This document shows positions 1 through 5,770 of a DNA stretch of 7,907 nt, one piece after another. The notes beneath the pieces were generated by a model. It was not told the DNA's origin. It did no database searches and saw only the letters and a program-made list of their open reading frames with translations. The stretch is from positions 1 to 7,907 of the forward strand of contig SYAK01000048.1 in the NCBI GenBank assembly GCA_005788935.1, written 5' to 3'. Numbering within the stretch: the stretch's first letter is position 1; every line of letters begins with the position of its first letter. The position numbers and the translations under genes were made by a program. The stretch comes from Pseudomonadota bacterium (lineage in GTDB: Bacteria; Myxococcota; UBA9042; PHBI01).

Positions 1-131
1 TCGGGGGGCGCTGAGGGGACCGTCCCGGCGATCCCCGGGCGCGCAAGGGGTCGTCTGACCGTTGCAGGCGAGCGCGCGACGGGGCATGGTGTCGGGCGAC
101 AGACGCGCGGCGCCCGATTTGGCGCAGACGC

Positions 132-138
132 GAGGAGG
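132..138 (+). promoter_or_regulatory. Ribosome binding site of the ClpP-like gene
   Basis: GAGGAGG lies 6 nt before the ATG at 145. It is a near-ideal Shine-Dalgarno sequence and fixes that ATG as the start over the later in-frame methionines (residues 9 and 16). Confidence 0.75.
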
Positions 139-144
139 ACCTCG

Positions 145-774
145 ATGCAGCACGCTCCCTTCGTTTCGATGACCGGCTCCCTCCCCTCGATGCACGACGG
201 CGAGGAGGGCGCCACGCCAGCCAAGGGCCAGTGGCTCGAGCACCTGCGGCGCTCGCGGACCATCGAGCTCTTCGGGCCGGTCAACAGCGCGCTCGCGAAG
301 CGCGTCATCTCCCAGCTGTTCTTCCTCGAGGCCGACGACCCCGAGAAGCCCATCACGGTGCTGCAGAACAGCCCGGGCGGCTCGGTGACGGACGGCCTCG
401 CGATCTACGACGCGATGCGCTTCGTGAAGCCGGAGATCCGCATCGTCTGCGTCGGCCTGACGGCGTCGATCGCGACGATTACGCTTCTCGGGGCCCCCAA
501 GGAGCACCGTTACACGCTGCCGCATACCGAGTTCCTGATCCACCAGCCGCTCATCCCGGGCAGCGTCTTCGGCGTCGCGAGCGACCTCGAGATTACCGCG
601 AACCAGATCCTGAAGACGCGCGAGCTCATCAACCAGATGCTCGCCCGCGAGACCGGGCAGCCGCTCGAGATCGTGCGTCGCCACACCGAGCGCGACTACT
701 GGATGACCGCGGATGAGGCGGTCGAGTATGGCCTCGTCGCGAAGGTCCTGACGCATCGCGACGAGCTCGGCTGA
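145..774 (+). CDS. clpP: ClpP-family ATP-dependent Clp protease proteolytic subunit (S14 serine peptidase)
   Basis: This 209-residue protein matches the usual ClpP length and fold. Seen in the sequence: the NSPGGSVTDGLAIYDAM segment (residues 75-91), the nucleophile Ser108 in GLTASIA, the catalytic His133 in FLIHQPL, and the catalytic Asp184 in ERDYWM, followed by the usual EAVEYGL segment. The Ser-His-Asp triad is therefore complete. In the family, ClpP forms a two-ring tetradecamer in the cytoplasm and degrades proteins fed by an AAA+ unfoldase such as ClpX or ClpA. Differences from housekeeping ClpP: SIATI replaces the common SMGAF after the nucleophile; PGSVFGVAS replaces the glycine/glutamine-rich stretch after HQPL; and the first 30 residues do not resemble the usual axial-loop sequence. 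No trigger factor or clpX gene adjoins it, so it looks like an accessory paralogue. It probably shares a transcript with the TPR gene 17 nt downstream. Family assignment is secure; substrate and partner are unknown. Confidence 0.93.
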   Translation: MQHAPFVSMTGSLPSMHDGEEGATPAKGQWLEHLRRSRTIELFGPVNSALAKRVISQLFFLEADDPEKPITVLQNSPGGSVTDGLAIYDAMRFVKPEIRIVCVGLTASIATITLLGAPKEHRYTLPHTEFLIHQPLIPGSVFGVASDLEITANQILKTRELINQMLARETGQPLEIVRRHTERDYWMTADEAVEYGLVAKVLTHRDELG

Positions 775-791
775 GGCGAGGCACTTCGCCG

Positions 792-2507
792 ATGTCCGGG
801 ATCCCATCTGTCGCCGAGGCGCTCGAGGCGCTCGAGGGCCTCGACGCGGATGCGTTCGGGCTCGCCGCGCGGCTTGAGGCCGGCGATGCGGCGGAGGGTG
901 AAATGCGTGCGGCGTGGGCCCTTGCGGGGGCCGACGCACTGCTGACAGCGGGCGCTCGAGCTGAGGCCTATGCCTTGCTCGGGGTGGCACGGGATGCAAC
1001 CCGGGCCGGGCGCGCGCGCGCGATGCGTGGCGACGTGGCGTGGCGCCAGGGGGTCGTCGCGGAGGCGCTCGGGCGGTCAGGAGAGGCTGCAGGGCACTTC
1101 GAGGTCGCGGCTGACGCCTTCGGACAGGAGGGCACGGCAGGCGACGAGGCGCTGTCCCGGATGCGTCAGGCCGAGGCGGCCTTTGCCGCGACCGGAGCCA
1201 TCGACGGGTTGCGGGCGGCGCAGGAGGCGGTGGACGCGGCGCGGCGGGCGCAGGCGGCGGTGTGGCTGCTCGAGGCGCTGGCGCTGACAGGCGAGCTCTA
1301 CGCCGAGCTCGGCGAGTACGAGGCGGCGATGCTGCGCTTCCGGGAGGTGCTGCGACGGGCGGGCGAGGCTCAGACGGCGGGCGAGCCCGGGGTCGACGCG
1401 GCCGCGCTGCGGGCTGGTGTCGGCGTCATCGAGGCGCGTCTGGCGCTCGGTGAAGACGCCCGCGCGGCCGAGACCCGGGCCCAGCTCGCGGCCGAGATCG
1501 CAGGCGCCGAGGCGGTCACGCTGCGGGCGCGACTCGCGGTGATCGACGCGGTGTTGCAGTCCGCGGGGGCAGGGCTCGACGCGGCCGGTCCGGATGAGGC
1601 GGCCTGGCGGCGACTCACTCCGCCAGACTTCCCGCCGCAGGTCGCGCGGGCGATCGCGCTGTGTCGTTCGGCTCACATTTTTGCACGTATTCCACGCATG
1701 CTGTTGCAGATCGGGCAACGCATCGAGCGATCCGAGGGTTTCGGGGCAGCGCTCCCGTGGCTCGAGGCGGCCGCGGAGGAGGCGGCCGCGCTGTCCGAGC
1801 GGTTGCGGCTCGCGCCAGTCCACTACGCGCTCGCGCGCTGCTACGGCGGTCTCGGGCGGTGGGTCGAGTCCGATCTCGCGATCGCGGAGGCGCTGCGGCG
1901 GTCGGAGGAGCTCGGCGACCTCGAGGGGCTGCGCCTCTGCACCGAGCTCGGGGTCCACATCGCCGTCACGATCGAGGTGCCAAACCTCGCGGTGCGTCGC
2001 CTCGTCGGGCTCGCACGGGCGCGGGGGCGTGGCGGTGATGCGGCCGGACGGACGCGGGCCCTCGTCGCTGCGGTGGAGGTCGCGCGGAACTACGGCCTCG
2101 AGGACCTGCGCGGGGTCTTCGAAGAGCTGATGGGAGCGCTGCGCGAGACAGGGGCCGCCCACCTCGCGCCAGCCGAGCTGTCCGAGCTGGCGCGGGCCAT
2201 GACGCGGGCCGAGGCCGCCGACCTCGCGCGCGAGGCGTGGGAGCTTCGGGCGGGGCTCGCGGCCCTCGAGGGGCGACGGACCGAGGAGGCGCGCTGCCTG
2301 TTCGAAGCGTCGCAGGCCGCCTTTCTGGCGGGAGACCAGGAGGACGCCGAGCACCTGATGGAGCGCGCCGCCGAGCTCGCGAAGCTGCACGGGATGCGGG
2401 AGGTGCGCTCCTGGCAGGCGGGTGGCCGGACAGGTGCTGAGGACGACGACGAGCCGGGGCCGCGCCGACGTCTCGCGCCCGGCCCGGCCCGCGTCTTCAC
2501 AGGCTGA
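792..2507 (+). CDS. TPR-type helical-repeat protein of unknown function
   Basis: This 571-residue protein is rich in Ala, Leu, Glu and Arg and has no signal peptide or membrane segment, so it is probably cytoplasmic. Several stretches fit the tetratricopeptide pattern of small-large-Gly-aromatic-Ala spacing. The clearest are residues 162-187 (ALTGELYAELGEYEAAM and following) and 342-368 (PVHYALARCYGGLGRW and following); weaker ones lie near 82-110 and 485-530. TPR arrays usually act as protein-binding scaffolds. The last 30 residues are acidic then basic (EDDDEPGPRRR) and probably disordered. The start is the ATG 17 nt after the clpP-like stop; only a weak purine-rich stretch at 773-781 precedes it, so translational coupling is likely. 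A run of A/T-ending codons near residues 291-309 stands out from the rest. The neighbour suggests a role linked to the protease, but nothing in the protein shows it. A long minus-strand reading frame across this gene is a composition shadow. Confidence 0.85.
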   Translation: MSGIPSVAEALEALEGLDADAFGLAARLEAGDAAEGEMRAAWALAGADALLTAGARAEAYALLGVARDATRAGRARAMRGDVAWRQGVVAEALGRSGEAAGHFEVAADAFGQEGTAGDEALSRMRQAEAAFAATGAIDGLRAAQEAVDAARRAQAAVWLLEALALTGELYAELGEYEAAMLRFREVLRRAGEAQTAGEPGVDAAALRAGVGVIEARLALGEDARAAETRAQLAAEIAGAEAVTLRARLAVIDAVLQSAGAGLDAAGPDEAAWRRLTPPDFPPQVARAIALCRSAHIFARIPRMLLQIGQRIERSEGFGAALPWLEAAAEEAAALSERLRLAPVHYALARCYGGLGRWVESDLAIAEALRRSEELGDLEGLRLCTELGVHIAVTIEVPNLAVRRLVGLARARGRGGDAAGRTRALVAAVEVARNYGLEDLRGVFEELMGALRETGAAHLAPAELSELARAMTRAEAADLAREAWELRAGLAALEGRRTEEARCLFEASQAAFLAGDQEDAEHLMERAAELAKLHGMREVRSWQAGGRTGAEDDDEPGPRRRLAPGPARVFTG

Positions 2508-2577
2508 CAAGCGGCGCCAGCAGCACATGCGGGCGTCCCGGCCCCCAAGCCTCGAGGAGACACCGGGGGTGGACACC

Positions 2578-2608
2578 GAGGGTGCGACCCGAGCGCGCCT
2601 CGGCCCTC
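2578..2608. terminator. Possible bulged hairpin between convergent genes
   Basis: An outer pair GAGGG (2578-2582) / CCCTC (2604-2608) encloses a perfect inner stem CCGAG (2589-2593) / CTCGG (2599-2603) with a CGCGC loop; six bases on the left side are unpaired. It sits 70 nt past the TPR stop, where transcripts from both sides converge. No T tract follows, and such stems are common by chance in GC-rich DNA, so terminator function is only a possibility. Confidence 0.25.
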
Positions 2609-2647
2609 ATGTCCGCGCGTCGGTGAGCCCGAGCCGCCCGGCCGCGT

Positions 2648-2877
2648 TCAGTTCGCGGGCTCCTCCTGCTCGAGCGTGTCGTCGCGCGCCTCGGTCGGGT
2701 TTCCCGTGTCGCCGCTGACCGCCACGAAGCCGCGACCCTCCGGGACGAGGCCGGATGAGCACGGACGAGGCCGGACGAGCGTTCGGCGAAGACGAGGAAC
2801 TCCGGGCGGGTCTCGGTTTCGGCGCGGGCGAAGACCTCACCCTCGGAGGCTGAGAGGAGCGGCCATCGTGGCGGCAC
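2648..2877 (-). pseudogene. Small hypothetical gene split by a 20-bp tandem duplication
   Basis: I do not recognise a family. Read on the minus strand from a GTG at 2877, the frame begins with sensible protein (SEGEVFARAE, then RPEFLVFAERSSGLV) and strongly G/C-ending codons. It then meets an imperfect 20-bp tandem repeat at 2741-2780, after which it degenerates into Arg/Ser-rich sequence. Removing one repeat unit restores a frame that continues PEGRGFVAVSGDTGNPTE, ends in an acidic EQEEPAN tail and stops at 2648. The repaired product would be 69 residues, soluble and acidic at its C terminus. The GTG lies 11 nt past the lipase stop on the same strand, so the gene would sit in the lipase operon and depend on coupling, as no Shine-Dalgarno is visible. 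Alternatives: a sequencing or assembly error, or a start inside one half. Coding potential on both sides is my judgement from codon use. Confidence 0.5.
2741..2780. repeat. Imperfect 20-bp tandem repeat (two units)
   Basis: Units 2741-2760 and 2761-2780 agree at 17 of 20 positions and share the core GGACGAGGCCGGA. Twenty is not a multiple of three, so the duplication shifts the reading frame of the small minus-strand gene in which it lies. Confidence 0.8.
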
Positions 2878-2888
2878 GAACCGCCGCG

Positions 2889-4283
2889 TCAGTCGAAGAT
2901 GACGACCGTGGCGCCGTCGGTCGCCGCGGCCCAGCGCGGCACACGGAGCGTGCGGCCATTGAGCGAGAGGGCGAGCGACGGGCCAGCGGAGGTCGGATAC
3001 ACGCGGTCGACCGCGGCGAGGAAGGCCGGCATGGACGAGAAGGCATCGATGGCGCCGCCCGGCCGCCCGTCGTCCCCGTCGTCATAGAGAAACCAGGCGA
3101 TTGCGGTGCGCTCGGGTGCCGCAAAGGCTTCAGTCGCGAGCTCCTCGCCGTCGACGACGAGGCTGTCCCGACCTGCGAGGACGGCGCGTGAAGACGCGAA
3201 GGCGATGACGAGCGGCGACCGCTCCGAGAACGTGACGCTGTTGAAGAGCAGCCCGACGAGCGTGTCGGGGCGCGGCAGGACACGCAGATAGACGTGGTGG
3301 TCGTCGGCCATGAAGGGCTCGCGGTAGTAGTGAATCGCGCGATCCGAGGCGGTCGGCCCGGTCAGATGAAACTCGTGCGGCACGCCAGACCGCAGCAGAA
3401 ACGGTCCGAAGGCGCCGTCGTCCGCGACCGTGGCGTTGGCGACGGGCCGCGAACCGAGGCGCGTGCCCGCCTCGGCCGAGACCTCCCAGACCGCGACCTC
3501 CCAGCTGGCTGCGGGCGCGTTGTCGCCGAGGGCGAGCGCCTTGCCCGAGACGCTGCGGGGGCCCGGAACCGTGAAGGGCGCGGCGTCGCGCGCGTCGGTC
3601 GCCGGCGAGGCGCCGCGGAGGTGTGCGTGGATGGCGGCAAAGCTCGCCGCGGACGTCGCGACCTCGTAGTGATCGAGGCCTTCGAGGCGGACGTTCGTGG
3701 CCCCGGGGATGTCGGCGCCAGGCACGACGGTGTCTCCCGTCGACCACAGGTTGAGCGTCGGGACCAGCGACGCGGGGGGCCCGGCGGGACCTGGCGGGGC
3801 GCCCTCGACGGGGGTCGGCGAGCTGCCGACGTGGACGTAGTGCGAGACGCGGGCGGCGCGGGTCGGGTCGGCGAGGAAGGCGTAGCCGAGGCTGCCTCCG
3901 GCCGAGTGCCCGACGAGCTGTACCGTGGTGGCGCCCGTCTCGGCGAGGACGCGCGTGACGAAGGCGTCGAGGGCGGTGATGGCGGCGTCGCGCTCGAAGG
4001 GGTTCCAGTCGAAGGCGAAGAGCCGATTCGGGCAATCCCCATTGGACGCGAGGCGCTGAGCGAGCGCGGCCCAGGTGTCGCCCGCGGCGAGGAAGCCGTG
4101 GGCCATCACGACGGGCGGACGGAGGGCGTCGCAGGCGACGCGCTCGGGCGGGGACTCCGCGTCACGACCGCCGTCAGGGGCGTCTGGGGCCTCGAGCGGT
4201 GCGGCCCCATCACAGGCGGAGGCGATGGCGGCGAAGAGACCAAGGAACACGCTGAGGCGGATGGCGAGGCGGGCGTGCGGCAT
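2889..4283 (-). CDS. Two-domain secreted lipase (alpha/beta hydrolase), probable lipoprotein
   Basis: This 464-residue protein begins with a basic n-region and hydrophobic core (LSVFLGLFAAIASAC). The stretch ends at Cys24 in a plausible lipobox (ASA-C), followed by a Pro/Asp-rich linker, so export and lipid anchoring are likely. The hydrolase domain spans about residues 55-225: His62-Gly63 in VVMAHGF (oxyanion region), nucleophile Ser127 in GHSAGG, probable acid Asp184 in STGDTVV, and probable His205 in GLDHYEV. Residues 245-464 form a second, beta-rich region with WEVAVWEV, IHYYREPFMADD and a final VPRWAAATDGATVVIFD. From memory these landmarks occur in the same order in Archaeoglobus fulgidus lipase, whose C-terminal domain binds lipid substrate; I have not aligned them. 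The expected reaction is hydrolysis of carboxylic esters, probably acylglycerols. The frame stays open far upstream, but the signal peptide sets the start. No clear Shine-Dalgarno precedes it. It is divergent from the acyl-CoA dehydrogenase gene. Confidence 0.88.
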   Translation of the reverse strand: MPHARLAIRLSVFLGLFAAIASACDGAAPLEAPDAPDGGRDAESPPERVACDALRPPVVMAHGFLAAGDTWAALAQRLASNGDCPNRLFAFDWNPFERDAAITALDAFVTRVLAETGATTVQLVGHSAGGSLGYAFLADPTRAARVSHYVHVGSSPTPVEGAPPGPAGPPASLVPTLNLWSTGDTVVPGADIPGATNVRLEGLDHYEVATSAASFAAIHAHLRGASPATDARDAAPFTVPGPRSVSGKALALGDNAPAASWEVAVWEVSAEAGTRLGSRPVANATVADDGAFGPFLLRSGVPHEFHLTGPTASDRAIHYYREPFMADDHHVYLRVLPRPDTLVGLLFNSVTFSERSPLVIAFASSRAVLAGRDSLVVDGEELATEAFAAPERTAIAWFLYDDGDDGRPGGAIDAFSSMPAFLAAVDRVYPTSAGPSLALSLNGRTLRVPRWAAATDGATVVIFD

Positions 4284-4412
4284 TGGCGTCGGGTAAGCAC
4301 GGATGACGTCGGGGGAAGGCCGCTTCGGCCGTTCGGCGTGTGCGGACGCAGCCCGCGGCGATGGTCTGGCGTCATCACCGGTGCGCCCTGTCGACGCGGG
4401 TCCGCTTGCCGC

Positions 4413-4441
4413 TTGACTCCAGGGGCGGCCGTCGGTAGCCA
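4413..4441 (+). promoter_or_regulatory. Candidate sigma70-like promoter for the acyl-CoA dehydrogenase gene
   Basis: TTGACT at 4413-4418 matches five of six -35 consensus bases. A 17-nt spacer leads to TAGCCA at 4436-4441, a poor -10 that keeps only the initial TA. It lies 58 nt before the start codon. The -35 box is good and the -10 weak, so this is tentative. Confidence 0.4.
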
Positions 4442-4489
4442 AAAGGGGACGGCGGCCTGCGCCGCACCTTCGCCCATTTGCCCAAGAAC

Positions 4490-4493
4490 GGAG
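4490..4493 (+). promoter_or_regulatory. Ribosome binding site of the acyl-CoA dehydrogenase gene
   Basis: GGAG lies 6 nt before the ATG at 4500. It supports this start within a frame that stays open for about 1.2 kb further upstream, antisense to the lipase. Confidence 0.6.
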
Positions 4494-4499
4494 TCCGCC

Positions 4500-5657
4500 A
4501 TGTCCGCCGCCCTGACCGTGCTGACCGAAGAAGAGAAGATGTTCTACGACCAGTCCCTCGCCTTCGCGCGGACCGAGGTGCTGCCGCACGCCCGAGCGAT
4601 GGACGAGGCGCAGGCGCTGCGGCCGGAGATTCTGGCGAAGTGCTTCGATCTCGGGCTGATGGGCGTCGAGATCCCCGAGAAGTTCGGGGGTGCTGGCAGC
4701 ACGTTCTTCAACTCTATCCTCGTCATCGAGGCCCTCGCGACGGTCGACGCGAGCCTCGCGGTGTGCGTGGACGTGCAGAACACGCTCGTGCTGAACGCGT
4801 TCCTGCAGTGGGGGACCGAGGCGCAGAAGGCGAAATACCTGCCGCGCTTCGCGAAGGACACGGTCGGGGCCTACGCGCTCTCCGAGCCGCAGAGCGGGTC
4901 CGACGCCTTCGCGCTGCGGACGTCGGCGCGCGAGGACGGGGACGCCTTCGTGCTGAACGGCTCGAAGCTGTGGATCACGAACGCGCGCGAGGCGGGCGTC
5001 TTCATCGTCATGGCGACGGTCGACGCGGCGGCGGGCTACAAGGGCATCACGGCGTTCATCGTCGAGAAGGGGATGCCCGGCTTCACCGTCGGGAAGAAGG
5101 AAGACAAGCTCGGCATCCGCGCAAGCTCGACGTGCGAGCTGGTCTTCGAGGACTGCCGCGTGCCGAAGGCGAACGTGCTCGGGCCGGTCGGCAAGGGCTA
5201 CAAGGTCGCGATCGAGACGCTGAACGAGGGGCGCATTGGGATCGGCGCGCAGATGGTCGGCATCGCGCAGGGCGCATTCGATTACGCCATGGCCTACATG
5301 CGCGAGCGGAAGCAGTTCGGGCAGCGGCTCGTGGACTTTCAGGGGATGCAGTTCCAGTTCGCGGATCTGGCGACGGAGATCGAGTGCGCGCGGCTGCTCG
5401 TCTACAACGCCGCCCGCCTGAAGGAGGCGAAGCGGCCGTTCCTGAAGGAGGCCGCGATGGCCAAGCTCAAGTCGTCGATCGTGGCGGGCCAGGTGACCTC
5501 GATGTGCCTCGAATTCATGGGTGGGGTCGGCTTCACGAAGGACTACCTGGCCGAGAAGTTCTACCGCGACGCGAAGATCGGACCGATCTACGAGGGGACG
5601 TCCAACATGCAGCGGATGACCATCGCGAAGGAGCTGCTGAAGGCCGCTGGCGACTGA
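4500..5657 (+). CDS. Short/branched-chain acyl-CoA dehydrogenase (ACADSB-like)
   Basis: This full-length 385-residue flavoenzyme is expected to oxidise acyl-CoA to trans-2-enoyl-CoA with FAD, passing electrons to electron-transfer flavoprotein in the cytoplasm. Visible landmarks in order: helical N-terminal domain with VEIPEKFGGAG (56-66); first family signature YALSEPQSGSDAFAL (125-139); middle beta domain with NGSKLWITNAREAG; KLGIRASSTCELVFEDCRVP (203-222); LNEGRIGIGAQMVGIAQGAFDYA; second signature QFGQRLVDFQ (272-281); MGGVGFTKDY; and the catalytic Glu365 in YEGTSNMQR. The ending and the KLGIRASST and LNEGRIGI blocks resemble, from memory, the mammalian short/branched-chain enzyme that acts on 2-methylbutyryl-CoA, so isoleucine catabolism is a good guess. 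Butyryl-CoA dehydrogenase activity cannot be excluded. It stands alone, without etfAB or enoyl-CoA hydratase beside it. All key residues appear intact. Confidence 0.96.
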   Translation: MSAALTVLTEEEKMFYDQSLAFARTEVLPHARAMDEAQALRPEILAKCFDLGLMGVEIPEKFGGAGSTFFNSILVIEALATVDASLAVCVDVQNTLVLNAFLQWGTEAQKAKYLPRFAKDTVGAYALSEPQSGSDAFALRTSAREDGDAFVLNGSKLWITNAREAGVFIVMATVDAAAGYKGITAFIVEKGMPGFTVGKKEDKLGIRASSTCELVFEDCRVPKANVLGPVGKGYKVAIETLNEGRIGIGAQMVGIAQGAFDYAMAYMRERKQFGQRLVDFQGMQFQFADLATEIECARLLVYNAARLKEAKRPFLKEAAMAKLKSSIVAGQVTSMCLEFMGGVGFTKDYLAEKFYRDAKIGPIYEGTSNMQRMTIAKELLKAAGD

Positions 5658-5672
5658 GCGCGCGAGGCGGAT

Positions 5673-5690
5673 CGCGGCGGGGCCGCGCTT
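5673..5690 (+). terminator. GC hairpin after the acyl-CoA dehydrogenase gene
   Basis: A perfect 6-bp stem CGCGGC (5673-5678) / GCCGCG (5682-5687) with a GGG loop begins 16 nt past the stop codon and is followed only by CTT. Its position fits termination, but the missing T tract makes it a weak intrinsic terminator at best. It abuts the -35 box of the next promoter. Confidence 0.4.
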
Positions 5691-5716
5691 GACGAGGCAG
5701 ACGGAACCGCTACGCT
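5689..5716 (+). promoter_or_regulatory. Sigma70-like promoter for the CHAD-like gene
   Basis: TTGACG (5689-5694, five of six consensus bases) and TACGCT (5711-5716) are separated by 16 nt and followed by the only AT-rich patch nearby (CATGTAAATTTG). Transcription would start near 5723, giving a leader of about 48 nt before the ATG at 5771. This is the best promoter in the window. Confidence 0.6.
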
Positions 5717-5755
5717 TCATGTAAATTTGTGCGCACCGGACCGTCACCGAGAATC

Positions 5756-5761
5756 AAGGAG
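5756..5761 (+). promoter_or_regulatory. Ribosome binding site of the CHAD-like gene
   Basis: AAGGAG lies 9 nt before the ATG at 5771. It selects that start over the in-frame GTG at 5729, which would add 14 residues. Confidence 0.75.
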
Positions 5762-5770
5762 CCGCCAGCC

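Larger units (their letters stand above)
4284..4499. other. Divergent intergenic region between lipase and acyl-CoA dehydrogenase
   Basis: This 216-bp gap must hold promoters for both flanking genes. It contains the promoter candidate for the plus-strand gene, a perfect short hairpin GGCCG-CTT-CGGCC at 4318-4330, and a 7-bp inverted pair GATGACG (4302-4308) / CGTCATC (4370-4376). No convincing promoter for the lipase was identified. Long reading frames cross it on both strands, but they lack coding character. Confidence 0.6.

Noticed and set aside
62..90. Possible promoter TTGCAG / CATGGT with 17-nt spacing before the ClpP-like gene
   Set aside because: Each box keeps only three of six consensus bases, which is too weak to annotate.
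1011..1022. Alternating CG run of 12 bases
   Set aside because: It is in frame in the TPR gene, encodes ordinary Arg/Ala residues, and is expected by chance in such GC-rich DNA.
1077..2576. A 499-codon minus-strand open frame opposite the TPR gene
   Set aside because: It is rich in Arg, Leu and Pro with no recognisable motif, as expected opposite a G/C-ending coding gene.
3294..4499. Upstream extension of the acyl-CoA dehydrogenase frame by about 400 codons
   Set aside because: It is antisense to the lipase, is Arg/Gly/Ala-rich and lacks family content. The enzyme is full length from the ATG at 4500, which has its own ribosome binding site.
4284..5747. Minus-strand frame running upstream of the lipase across the whole acyl-CoA dehydrogenase gene
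   Set aside because: It is a shadow of the plus-strand gene in GC-rich DNA. The signal peptide starting at 4283 marks the true N terminus.
5729..5770. GTG at 5729 as start of the CHAD-like gene
   Set aside because: The AAGGAG at 5756-5761 serves the ATG at 5771, and the 14 added residues look like untranslated leader.
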